Below the pieces are notes generated by a model. The model was not told where the DNA came from. It did no database searches and saw only the letters and a list, made by a program, of their open reading frames with translations. The position numbers and the translations under genes are program-made. DNA of 64,000 bases from the NCBI GenBank assembly GCA_013396655.1, contig WBMV01003341.1, forward strand, positions 558,001 to 622,000. Reading direction: 5' to 3'. Positions 48,746 through 61,707 of the stretch are shown piece by piece (position 1 is the stretch's first letter; every line of letters begins with the position of its first letter). Source of the stretch: Campylorhamphus procurvoides. Lineage: Eukaryota; Chordata; Aves; Passeriformes; Dendrocolaptidae.

Positions 48746-50013
48746 AAGCTAAGCAGAGAGGAGTCTTCTCCATTCCTTATAAACAAATTTTGATGGAAGA
48801 TGGATTATGGAGTGTGATCAGGCTTATGTCTCTCCCAAAACACCATCTCATGCTGCCACTGTCAGAAGCTGAACACTCAGTTTCTCCTGATCTGATGCAT
48901 TAGGCCATTTCTTAAGTTTTAATATTTCTTTTTTAAGTGTTGGACACTTATCCTAATTAAACTAATAGAGGTTAAATATCACATATACACAGTATTACCT
49001 CCTGAGAAATGGAAACTGACTTCTAAGACTTGTGATTTTTTAATGCATCATTTCCAAGAGCAGCACATCAGGGCATAAATGGGAATTATAGGTGTGTGCT
49101 CTACCAGCATCAGGTTAGGAAGAAAGTGATTTTCTCAGGGAAGAAAACAATCATATTAACTCTTACAGAAGCCTGATAATTTGTCAGGTTGCTATTCAAA
49201 ATATAGACTCAATAAAAACACTACACATGGCTCCAAAATTCTTCCTTCATCCTAAAAATTTACATATCTGTAGAATGGTAAAATGTAATTAGCTTTCATT
49301 GACTCAAAGTCCATCTGTTGTCAGGGATATTTTTACATGATCCAATAAAAGAAGCTTATGATAGGCTATACAGTCCATCTATAGAACAGAATATGGATGA
49401 GTTAGACAGAAGTTCTCAATTTTTTTTCAGGCAGTTCATGCTGGTTCTGTGTAAGCTCCATGCCAATTTTCACCTGATTCACAATATCTGTCTGACATGA
49501 GTCTGCATTGATTCTCTTTATGTCAACCCACTCCAAAAACCTTGAAGAGGATAACACAGCATCTTTCAGTCCAAACCTTGTTGCCATCAGCACATGTTTC
49601 CTGATTTTTTCAATGCACAATATGCAAAATTGTAAAATGACTCAGAAGAAAACTCCTCTTTTACATTTACCAGGAAAAGCTCTGATCTTGCAGATATTCC
49701 CAGTCAGACAGAAAGGTAAATTTTAATATGCAGCCGCATGCAATGGTCCTCAGGAAAGGTAGGAATTCTGAGGTTGACATCAAAGGCAGAAGACTAACAA
49801 GGGACTTTTAAAGTATTTCCTGTCCTGAGACTAAATTAAACCCTCCCACCAGAACTGACTCTGTGTAGAGGCAAAGCAGGCAGTCATTGAAGGAAGTGGG
49901 TTATTGACAGTGGCAAAACAGCCACAGCCCCATTTCCAGCTTTTCCTGTGCCAGAATCTGAAAAGCCAAACTTAACTGATACTGTCCTAGAAAGAGAAGT
50001 CAGAGCAGCATCT

Positions 50014-50058
50014 CCTGCTCTGTTCTGTCCTGCTCTGTCCTGTCCTGCTCTGTCCTGG
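50014..50058. repeat. 15-bp minisatellite, 3 copies
   Basis: CCTGCTCTGTTCTGT (50014-50028), CCTGCTCTGTCCTGT (50029-50043) and CCTGCTCTGTCCTGG (50044-50058) are consecutive, with one substitution between neighbours. The unit itself contains CTGTYCTG sub-repeats. Confidence 0.93.
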
Positions 50059-52612
50059 TCCTATTAGCAACAATTAGCATCTCTTTATCTCCCATCCTTT
50101 AGGGACAGTAAGCTCCTTCAGCTCATACATTAATGAAAAATTTTGGATCTTCTTGTCCCCTGACATTTTCTCATGCTCTGAGAATGCAGTCAAGGGCAGA
50201 GCCATTCTACTTTTCCTTTCTCATCTAGTTTATATTTTTTTTCCCTTGAAACTATTTTTCCTTTATATTTCTATTATTTATTATTTCAGGTTTATTTCAC
50301 TGGCTCTTGGCCTAGTTACTAGTTAACTGACCATACATATTTCAGATGATAACTTCATCTTCTTCATAAATTCTTTACATTACCTTTCAATTCAATGAAA
50401 CGACCATAAGGACTAAACCATTGTGACTAAAGTTAAAGGATTGGAAATTAAGTTATGCTTTTTGTTAATTAATTCTATTTCAGTTACCTCAGTTAAAGAC
50501 ATCAAACTTATTGGAATTGTGCATGGATGTGATTAAAAGGAAATGCGAATTTCCAGTGAAACTTGAAGCTCCTTAGCCTGAAAATTAGCTACAAATCTTC
50601 ACAAAATTGACCTTTATTACCAGATATTTGTGTTAAAACTGCAAATAAATGTTTAATCTATCTCACAACTGAGTATCAGAAACCTTTGAATTTTGCATCT
50701 AGATGGTGTTTTAACTTTTGATTTAACTTGAAAGAAATTGATGCAGTTTGTTTTATGTCCTGTATTCACCTCAGATTCAACTCCTTTACTTATTTGGTGT
50801 GGTTTTCTTTGTGAGAGCATTCTTACTAATGTTGGTGTGGTATGACGTCACCTTAACCTTAGACACAGAAAGAAGAAAAGAACTTCCAAAGTAAGATATC
50901 TCCCTGTGCCTATATAAGCTTTGTATAACAGGTTACAAACCCCTCTCTCCATTGACTTTAGTGGAAGTGCAAAATGAGTCATATCCTAACTCTGCTCTTT
51001 CAAAGTGCAGGATTTCCAGATCTTGCCCTTTTAACTTGCTACAGATACTTGAAAGATATAAAATATAGATAAGGCAATTCAGAATCCCCAACTTTGCTTT
51101 CTCTTCTGAATAATACTCTGACAGTATGTGTCTGGCTTTTGGAGAGAATACTGACTTTACTTAAGCGTTTCAAAATGCAATGCTCAGTGTAAGAATGGTG
51201 ACTACCCCTTCTCTGTGTGCCCAGCTCAGTTGTGCTTACTTAAGAATCTCAGCTCCATTTTAGATGTCTAGTGTATTTCATCTGGTTTCCAGGTGCTCTC
51301 CCAAGTGAACACAAGTTCTCCTAGGTCCGGTCTTTTACTGACTGCCTGCTCCATCAGGGCGTCTTGGACACCACAGCATCCCAGAGCAGTGTGTACTCAT
51401 GAACGGAGAAAGTAACTGAACATTTCTCTCCTGAAAATCAGATTCTCTTGTTTGCATTTCAACCAAACATCCTGGCATGGAACCAAAAACCTTTAGCAGC
51501 AAAAGCCATTTCAGTTGCAAATAACAGGAATCTTCTAGTAAAGAAAACTGTGTTTCTTTTTTAACTTCTTTTAAAACACTTGACCAGTGCTGCAGATGTA
51601 ATTTCAAACAACAATTTGAAAAAAATATTTTATAATGATGAAGCATTTCTATTTTAGAATTAAAAAAAATATGATATTGGGACTATGGTTAACATTTTTT
51701 TTTCTTTCTCTCAATCAATTTTCTCATCTATGTCTCTGAAATTTGCCTTGGTCTCTAAGTAAGAAAGAACACTGGGGCCTCCTACAGTTTACTTTTTGAT
51801 TGTAGCTTGTATTCAAGTATCACACAGAAACCAGAGCCGTAACAAAGGGGCACATCAGCAAAGAGACTTTACTAATACAGATAAACAAATAGTACTGTTT
51901 GCAAAGTAAGATTTATCTGTCCAAATTATGATATATACAATCTGAATTTCTGTTTGTGACTTCATCATTGGAAAGAAAAAGGCACTTTTAGGATACAATT
52001 CATCTTAGGCTAACCAAGATATCTAAAACTGTCCAGACAAATGGCATCCAAAGTCTCTACATTTTTCCACTGACTATAAAAGAGGCCTAGGCAGCTTGTT
52101 CAGATGTAAACGTCTATACTGCTGATGTCTGAAGTTAAGTGAAAGGAATCCAGGGAGCTTACCATACAAAGACAATAATGTGGATATCATATGGAGAAGG
52201 TCTGAACCTTACAGATATTAAAGAACATGCTTAGCATCACAGATGACACCTGAGTAGTCATACCAAGCATGAAATAGCTATTTCTTGAATTCCAGAATTC
52301 TCATACTTTAACCACAGACCATCTTTTCTATGAAATGAGTAGGTGTATAAAAATTTTCACATGTTAAAGTAATGCTTACAGCTAGCACAGAAAGATTTTG
52401 GCTAACCTCCCAGCCATACCTTCTATTCCCACCCACCCACAATATCCCTACACAAGGTTTCAAAGGAATATTTAGCTTTTTACTCATTTAAGGAAACTAC
52501 CAAAGATAAAAACAGTACATTCCACCCAGGGAAAACAACATGATATAGGATACAAGAGCTATACTTTCTTAGTAAAAAAATTCAATAAAGAGAAGAGTAC
52601 AGTGTGAGAGAA

Positions 52613-52652
52613 AATTGCATCCCTTCCTCTTCAATTGCATCCCTTCCTCTTC
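52613..52652. repeat. Exact 20-bp tandem duplication
   Basis: AATTGCATCCCTTCCTCTTC occurs at 52613-52632 and again without mismatch at 52633-52652. It is probably recent. Confidence 0.95.
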
Positions 52653-55600
52653 ACATTTTTTTTTAACTCAAGACATAATCCCAGGAAAAATATCTGAACA
52701 GATGTTTTCCCTTGAAAACATTCCAGAAAATGAAAGCACACATGGCATACTGATCTGCTACTTCCTTCAACACATTCTTGTTCAGAGATAACAAATGTAC
52801 CATGTGATGTTGCCATAGTAGCCTCTCGTATTTCACCACTGAATAAAGCAGAGGGCAAACTGAATATATCTACCCATACTCTGGGCACTGGACTGGCTGC
52901 AGTAGCAGACTGTGCTTGTAGCATTTGATGTCAGTTTTATTCTCTAACATTGCTCTGTCATGTTCCAGAGCACGTGTGCTGAAGTGCAGTATGCAGCAAG
53001 CAGATATATAGATCAGGTACCTTGTCTGTCCGGATTCTTTGGTCCATTAATTTAACCATTTACTTAATCTCCCTGTCATACGCTATCTGCCTATTTTTCA
53101 AGCAGACTACAAACTCTGTCTCAATGAGTTTTCCATTAATTTATGCAATGAAACTGGTCAGTGTTATGGCTTTTCGTAAAGAAATGCCAGAAAATAGAGG
53201 ACAACTATCAAACAGAAAAAAACTCCAAGCAACGCTGGAAAAGTACTCATCTGAAGCAATAATCATTGGCAAAAGGACCTATCTCATACATGAGAAACTC
53301 ATGTGATCAATAGGAAATAACAGAAATGTTTGTAGAATACAGTAGAAAAACATGAAATGCTAAAAAAGAACTGTCAGAAAATATTTTAGAACAAGACAGA
53401 CATTTTTAAAAAGGAAACATAACTGAAACAGATGTATTTAAGGGTATGTGCTGCTCAAGAAAACTATAACTAAAGCAAGACTTGGTAGATCAATGTATTC
53501 ACATTCTTGCATTGACTTTAAAGTAGACTAATGACATATGAATATAATCGCAGAAGAGAGTAAAGTGTGCCTGTGTCAGCATCATTCCTGGAGACTGCTG
53601 TAGCACAAGTTCTGTGCCTCTAAACCTAATGATGAATTTGAATAATGAATGCCTTCTTTTTTCAAGTAGAACGAGAAAGACAAATGGTGCCAAAAATAAT
53701 AGGCCCCAACAGTTTCTGAGTAATTTCCTTTACAGAAAAAAATCCAATCAAATAAACACAGAGACAACAGTAAGATTATTTTAGCTTTAGTTTTTGTAGG
53801 TTCATGATCTTTGGAGATACTAATAAGAGATTATTAAATATTAGTCAATCCTGGTCTGATGCATTTACATGAAATGAAGAGATTCTCATGGGTATGGTTA
53901 TAACTAGAGGTCTCAATTTCAGAAGCACAGATTAATTATCTAGTTAACAAATTCAGCTGTATTGATGAGCATCTAGAATTTGTTGTCATGTAAGCTTGGG
54001 AATTCGCTCTTTTAAAGGCACAAAACCTATTACGAACTCCTATCTCTCTATAGAAGACTCACTTCCAAATCACAGAAAATACTTAAGAATAAGCGGAGTT
54101 TCTACAAGAAATGCAGACCCAAACCCAACTAAAATAAAGACTGCTGTGTAAAAGAGAAGAATGTTTTGAAGACAAGGCATGAAAGAGTATAACAACAACT
54201 GTCAGGAACCAAACCCAATTAAAAACTGCATCTGAAACAGGGGAAAACAGATAAGAGAAAGCAATTAAAAAATTTCTTATGCAGTGAGTATTGGGAGATG
54301 AAGTGAAATAGAGATACTTCAAGGTGACTGAAAAAAAAAATGAACATTACCTCTTAATTTTTCTGCTGACTATGAAATCAGAGAACTGATGGTTTAATGT
54401 GAATGGAAGTAGAGAAATTGGTATAGAAATAGAAATTATAATATTGGTGTAAAAACAGAAATCAAGTATCTTAATACATCAGTGTGTGCAAAGTTTCATA
54501 TATTGAAATTCTGATCTGGTGGCAAAGTTTTAATATGAATTTTTTAAGTTTTTGATAGTAGTACTGAATGACTGGAGAGCAGCAAGTTATCATCAAATAA
54601 AGTTGTGTACCCAGCTAGAAGATCAAACCTGAAGATAGTTTGGTTAGATTTGTAGTTAAATGAAAAAATCATCAAGTGCAACAAGGATTTGTTAAGATTT
54701 GCTTCTGCCACATTGTTCTGATAGCTTTCTCTGATGAAAGAGTGGATTAAAAAAAATTACATTTCTACACCTGGAAACAATTATTTTAAAGGACATGAAT
54801 TGTTTAAAAGAAAGAAATGTCAATGGGTGGTGCCAAGAGGGGCATCAGGGGTTCAGTGCCCAAGTAGGAGAGTTAATGATAAGTATCAGACTAAATTCAA
54901 TAGTCTAAGGTTCAGCCTTTCTTAGGGACTAATAAAAAACATCACAGTTATAAGCTAGATATTCATCAGCTAGAAATAACTGAGGAAAAAGACCAAGAGA
55001 TCTATTTATTAACAAAACGAATACATCATTAACAAGCTGTTCCTGTGAGAAAAGTAAATGAGATGCCCAGGTTAAATCAGCTAAGATAGGTAGGTACTTG
55101 CGATGTTTCACAAAATGATGCAGTAAATTCTTCCTCATTTGGTGATGTTTGCTGTGTTATTACATCAAAATTAAGGTAGAAAAGCTGCAAGAAAATAATG
55201 ATGTTTTCAATTTATAAATTGAATAATTCAGTATTAGGTGGGAAAGAATAGTGTTACTTGAGAACAACTGGATATAAATGATTAAAAATTATTTCATCCA
55301 GACATAAGTGAGATTCTAGAGCAGTTTTCCAATGGCAGTAATAGGAACAAGAAGCTGAACTATATATAATACAGAATCGTTTTAAGGAAAAGGTTATTCC
55401 TAAAATGCCTGCTTGCAGTAGCATGAAAATAAGCTCACTGGTCCCAGAGGGCCCCTTACATGTATTACTGTTTCTGACTTTGTAATGAAACTTTTTTTTT
55501 TTTACCTTAAAATACTCACATCTTCACAGAAATATATCTGGCTCTTTGGGATAGTTTTTTGGAAGGCACTAATATCACTCAAAAAGTCATATGGAGAAAG

Positions 55601-55724
55601 TCACACCTGAAGCAAACATGAATAATTCCAAGGGGAATGGAAAATCCTGGAGAATATATAATTATAGCAAGTATAAAAACATGAGATATATTGTAAAGCA
55701 TCTTTTCTGACCAACCATAATGAT

Positions 55725-55848
55725 TTTGTAATCAAACAATGGTACTACTGAAATAGAACCTGTATTTATTTGTCTTTTATATTATCTTTGTAATCAAACA
55801 ATGATATTACTGAAATAGAACCTGTATTTATTTGTCTTTTATATTAAC
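55725..55848. repeat. 62-bp tandem duplication (2 copies, 3 mismatches)
   Basis: Copy one (55725-55786) begins TTTGTAATCAAACAATGGTA; copy two (55787-55848) begins TTTGTAATCAAACAATGATA. The shared remainder runs through ATAGAACCTGTATTTATTTG. I count three differences in 62 positions. It lies in otherwise unique DNA and matches no repeat family I know. Confidence 0.95.
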
Positions 55849-58800
55849 GTCTTTATCCAAATTATTTAAGCAATTTACTTAAGCATATGGGAAAAAAGCC
55901 ATGATTCCATGATTTCCAGAGAAGTGCTTTTATGTACTTTAATGAAACCTGAGCCAAAATAAAAATTATATTGGCAAAAAATGATAAAATCACATTTCCA
56001 TAGAGGAACAAGACTAGGCAAAACAAAACGTATTACACTAAGCCTTCTTAGACATAGTAGCCAGAAGAAATATGTGCTTCCTTTATATGTATATCCTTTT
56101 CCTTACGAACTGGGTGCTCCATTGGAATATGCAATATTAACTGAATAGGAGCAAGTTCTGTCAGGTCCATCTAAAGCATAGTTGAGGGGAGAAGAGGGAA
56201 GGGAGAGAAAATACCTTGCCTCAGTGTAGGTGTGGCTACAGTAGCATTTTAGCTTTGACATACTTTTGCCGTGAGATTCCTCATCCTCCCTGTTACTGTG
56301 CCTTTGTTTGCACAGTTTGGTTTGCCCTACCGAGCAGTCTCAGAGTGTGCAAACTGCTCCTTTGGGATGAAACTAAAATGGAAGGTGCACTTCATGAGAA
56401 CATGAAATGCACTTTAGCAACTAGCTAGCATTTAAGATGCACGGTTAGACTAGAGCTAGTCCAAAGTTAAAGCCCAAAGATACTTTCACTGTCAGCATCA
56501 GGTCCTCAGTACTGTTTTCCTCCACAGATATACACACCTTTTAAGTTTGGTCATCCCACTTGCTCAATGTAGACATATCCTGTGCCTCTAGCAAAGCCAC
56601 TTTTATTGATTTTTTTTTTTAAACTCATGGGGAAATGTAATCACTGTATAGCATAAAACTGCCCAGATTATGCAGAAAAAAACTATAATGCACATGCAAA
56701 TGTTTTCAAGATGGGGATTACAAAACGGATGCAGATCTGTGCGCTAGGTTAGAGGGAAAAGATGCAAGAAGATGGGAGACAGTACAGAGATCAGGAACAG
56801 AATGAGAGAAATTTAAAAAAAAAAAGGATAAGAAGCACTAACAAACTAAAGAGGTGGGAAACAGAATAGGTAAAAGGATTGCGAGTGGAAATATTAACAA
56901 TGTATTCTCCTTTCCCATGTAATTAAAAGGATGAGGATCATGTTTGAACTTGTTCTATTTCTTGTTCTTCCATAAAAAAGGCTTTTCTTTTTTTTTCAAA
57001 CAAGGCACCTACCAGGAAATCCTAGGCATTCTCATTTTCCCTTGCATAAAGTGGGATCTGAAAAACCTGGACCGAATCTAGTGAGAGCTAGCTCTTCTTC
57101 CATTGTCCTGACACATACACATAGGCTTGCTCATCTAGAGTAACACTTCCTTGTGTTCGTCTTCATAGGGTAGTTTTTTAGGGAGAGTTTTTCCATTCTT
57201 TATATTGAAATTTAGTCAAGAGGATCAAAGAGTTATCCACCTCCAAGTGACCAGTCAGTAGCTAGATGCTGCAAGTGACAGATGTGGACAGAATCAAAGA
57301 GCCTCAGATATAAAGGAGCAAGATCTTGTATGCCGGTAGCTTCTAAAATAGTAATTAGTGGCTTAATGAGAGAAGAAATCAATGAAAGTCAGCTGGAAAA
57401 CAATGACAGAAAGATGAGGACTTGTATGCTTTAGGAGATGACGGAAGTCAGAAGGACAGGAACACATCAGTTCTCTTTCACATGCTTGACTTCCAGATAA
57501 TGAAACAATCACTAATGTTTATAATTCCTCCTAGCATGTATGTGAGTAATCACATAAAAGAAGTATGGCCCTTATTCTATTCAACTCCAATGAGATGAAT
57601 AGCATCTTCCAGTTATATCTACTAAGAATAGAGATTCAAATTATAAGGCCCCTGAGATAAATATGAACAATTACTTTTTATATTTCCATTCTCTTTTTAT
57701 TAAAAAGTCAAGGAAATTCTATGACAAAAAACTGCTAACAGGGAGCTAATGACAGTTGGTAATTAGTTGTGACCTTTTATAATGTCTAGTTTAGTAAAAC
57801 CTCATTTTCTAAATCCAGAAGACAGATAGTTAGGATACTTCACTCTCTTGAAGTATAATGCCTCTGTACAGCCATAGTATATATACTTTACTCTGCCTTT
57901 GATCTACTGGGAGATGTGTACAGCTTCCCTGCAGTCAAAAGCTTTGCTTATTCCACAGAAGTCGTGTGTTCAAGAAGTTCAAGAAAGGCCTCTATTAGGT
58001 ATGCAATTAACTTCACAAAGTAGTCCTTAAAACCCATAGGCATAAACATCTCCAACTTATCTGCTGACAGTTGCCACTGCAAGAACTCCCCAGCAATCTG
58101 CCAGAGACCCTACACAGTGGTTCAGTGATGTGCTCCAAAGCTTTCAATTTACTTATGCCTCCCCTTTAGACACATGGTACTTGCAGATCAGCCAAACTAA
58201 AGAAATCACCTTATTTCACCTTGTTCCCTTCCATGGCTCATCTCAGTTGGCTCATACCTTATCTACAACTAACCTTTCCAAGCATAGTAGCCTTGCAGTG
58301 GGTACAACCAGTGCTGCCTGGCAACTCCCAGCAGCTCTTCCTAGCAAAGATTAAAAGAAGTCATGTGGATACTGTGAAAAAGAGTACTAAAAGCTTTCCA
58401 GTCAGTGACATCCAAGCAACTCTGGCATACTTTTGTACACTTCATATCTATTTAAAGTGAAATTAGTTACTATTTTAAATGGACACACGAAAACATACAA
58501 ATGTATTGTCAGACAAGATTTATAGTCCCTCCTCTTTTCCCCACATCCTTTACATTTTTTTATTTTATATTTCTGATAAGTGACAAAATACGTTTAGTAG
58601 ACATGAAACATGCTTGGTGAAATTAAAAGGAAATTAACCCAGTGTCAATATTGTTATTCTGTAGAATAACTACATTTACATAAATGTTAAACAATTCAAT
58701 AATGTGCCACGCAGTGTTTATAAATGTGCACCAAAATAATAACCCAGATGAGGACTGTTACATTACAAGATGATTATGCTTTTTTTTGCATACTTTATAA

Positions 58801-60501
58801 TTAAATAGACCCTTTCTTGCAGTTTAATAGACAGAAATAGTATCTCATTAGCTGTGCTTTCAATTTAACCCTTTTAAGTTGGAAGATATTGTCCTATAAT
58901 TAGTTCAGGGTATTTAAACCCTCCTAGCAAAACAGTAAATGCATATGGGTGTCTACATGTGAAATGAAATTACAGTAATGCACAATGTGAGCCTTTTATC
59001 ACACAGGGTTGTTGTGTTTTTTTTTTTTTCCCCTTCAATCAACCAAGGTTATTATGAGAGAAATAAATAACTTTTACAACTTCCCTGCCTATAGCAGCTA
59101 TTATTTCATGCACTCTTTCTTGAGATGGATGATCCAGCTCATTTCCAAGGAGTCTTGAGGGCAGTCAGGTGAACTCCAGGAGTAAAGATTGCCTTCATTA
59201 CTCCATGCAGTACTACTGTGTAGCACAGAAAAGTGCTTTTTGAAAATGTTCCAAGGGCTGCATTGATGTCGTTCATTGGAAAAAGTTTAATTCTTCTCTC
59301 AATTTGTACCCCTCAGCCCTGGTTAAAGTTAGTAAGAGGTATAGAATGACAAATGTTCACACTTAAAGGATAGAAATAAAATAACTTAGTTCACCTAAGT
59401 TAATGCTTAAGAGTTACGTACTGCCCATATTAATAGCCCATGTGAACCAGACAGGGCTTCAATATCCAATACACAAGTGAGACTAAAGGTTGCGGATAGT
59501 ACATTCCCGATAAGGAATGAAGCTGTGGGCTTTCACCTCTGCTCAGATCTTTTCCTCTGTTTGCAGGTTTGGATGATCAGCTCACATCATGTGGTGTTCT
59601 GTCCCACGATCCAGGGTGGCACATATGCAGAAGTGGCAAACACAACTCTCCTCAACCCAGAGCTTACCCATCATCTGCTGTGTAGGGGAGCAGGAGGTTC
59701 AACTCTCGATGCTTCAGGCTCAGGAGGTAAATGTTTAAACCATTAGATTAGTTTGGAAAGAGTAGGATGAACTGATTGTCTGTTTTGAAAGAAAGTGAGC
59801 CAGTCATTTCTATGGAAATGTATGAAGCTGATACCTGGAATCTGGAAATAGCTTTTGGCTCTGAATCCTTGTTTAACATAGGTAACTACTACACTGCTGC
59901 CAGTGGGCAAACTGGGGAGAGGAGCTGAATAAACAGAGCTTTTTCCTCTCAGGCATTTTCTGTTTGCACATTCTGTGTACAAAGCATGGTGAATCCTATT
60001 TTTAGGCATCCAGGTCTCCATCTTTAATATCTATGGAACTTAAATGGTTTATACAGTAATTTTAACACCCTGCAGAAGAGGTTTCCCAAGTTTTCAGCAT
60101 ACAATCACTAAGTCCAGACCTGAGTAATTCATTAGTTACTGCACAGAAACATACAATTTTGTACATCTGTAAAAGGTTATGCAATATGCACTAGCACTCC
60201 ACTGTGAATTTAGTCATGCTGAAGTCAGCTTCACTCCATATTGCAGTGCAATGGTTTGCAAGAACAGTGTTTTGTCTTTTTACGTGTCTCCTTTGCACCA
60301 ACATGCAATGCCTGCTTTGCAATGCATGTTTTCAAAAGCCTGTTTGACTGCTGCTGTTGTCAGTGGTTGTCCTCTGGGGAACCAAAATGTATTCTACTTT
60401 CTACTGTTCAGAGATGTTATTCTGTCACAAGACAATAGAGGTCAACAAAAATGCTTTCTGGATGATTTGCGAACTCTTTCATTCCACAAGAAGGGACAAC
60501 A

Positions 60502-60518
60502 GTGTGTGTGTGTGTGTG
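60502..60518. repeat. Short (GT)8 microsatellite
   Basis: Seventeen bases of uninterrupted alternating G and T, flanked by CA. It is just long enough to be potentially polymorphic. Confidence 0.95.
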
Positions 60519-61414
60519 CATGAATGGAAGTTGGAGTTGCTGGGACCTAGTGCCTGTTTTAGCCATATTGTGGTCAGACCAATATATGACTATTGTTGGC
60601 CACCATTTTGAAACTTCTGTCTTACTGATATCTTTGTTCTTCAAAAATCCCAGTGGCATGAAAGGAAGAGGCTGTAAAATGAGTCTTTGTTCCATATAAG
60701 CCTGAAACAAACTGCTCTTACCTAATTTTCAGCAAAATCATTTAGCCATTGCTCAACACTGATTTAGTAAGAAGGAATGACAAATACAGATTCAGAAGCT
60801 GTACTTTCTCAAGTGGATATTTTTCTAAAAACATGTTATGTATCTATTATACTTCCTATTTATTCTACTGCTTTTACTTTTCTCTGTGTACTACAGGCAC
60901 TTTGTGAAACTTCCAAACTACAAATCACATCCATCTGTACAAAAGAGTAAATAATAATTCTGTAAAACAGCTTTATTTCATATTAACCTCGACACCAAAT
61001 GCCAGCAGCACTAATTAGCCTTGCAATCCTATCTACTGTATAAGGTCTAAAGATTTGAACGCAGCCTTTCATCTGTTAGCATTCAGGAGACTGATAAAAA
61101 TTTACTCTGCTTTTAAACAAGCCATACGTGACTGAAATTTACCTCATACTGGGGTGTACTATAAATAATGTCACTCTGACTAGACTGGGAATTTTTCACA
61201 GCTTTGTTTCAGAGCTATTCAAAACCATGGTTATCAATGACTACACCACAAAATTTCTCTTAGCTTAGTATTTTCATCACAGCCAGGGATTTTGATGGAT
61301 GATTGCCCACTCTTCTCTAGTGAAATATAATCATCAAGGCATAAAAATCACTTAATTGCAATGCTGGAATGTTTAAGCATAACAGTAATTAGTTTTTCTG
61401 TAATGCTTTCCATT

Positions 61415-61500
61415 CACAGATGTAAGTATTTTACAAGAGAAATTATCACTTCCATTTTATAGTTGAAGTAAACTGAGGCAGAAAAGGAACAGTACAGGGC
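61415..61500 (+). repeat. Partial MIR-like SINE, plus strand
   Basis: AAGTATTTTACAAGAGAAAT, then TATCACTTCCATTTTATAGT and TGAAGTAAACTGAGGCAGAA (about 61426-61483) follow the order of the MIR core '...ttacat...attatccccattttacagatgaggaaactgaggca'. Only the core is visible. Divergence is high, and a related L2-type 3' end would look similar. Confidence 0.5.
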
Positions 61501-61673
61501 ACTTTTTACACTGTGGGTTAGAAAGAAAGCTTTGAAGAAAAAATAACCCTTCTCACTGCCTATCCAGAGTTGTCCTTACTCATATTAGTTAGAGCAAAGT
61601 CAGTCAGAGAAAATGTAAGAAAATACTCTTTACTGGACTGTCCTTTCTGCTGGAATAGCCTCCAGTAAAAATT

Positions 61674-61707
<34 letters not shown>

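Larger units (their letters stand above)
48746..61414. other. Unique non-coding DNA, 12.7 kb, with small tandem duplications
   Basis: No gene or large repeat is recognised. The notable items are a 15-bp minisatellite (50014-50058), a 20-bp duplication (52613-52652), a 62-bp duplication (55725-55848) and a short GT run (60502-60518). The stretches at about 58600-59000 and 60950-61260 look like possible conserved non-coding DNA. The largest open frames (114 codons at 60179-60523; 103 on the minus strand at 51335-51646) have no domain. Confidence 0.5.

Noticed and set aside
50930..50985. CTCCATTGACTTTAGTGGAAG, like palindromic sauropsid repeats
   Set aside because: A single half-site without its inverted partner.
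59685..59760. Possible MIR-like tail (ACCATTAGATTAG)
   Set aside because: Only a short tail-like match without the core landmarks; too weak to call.
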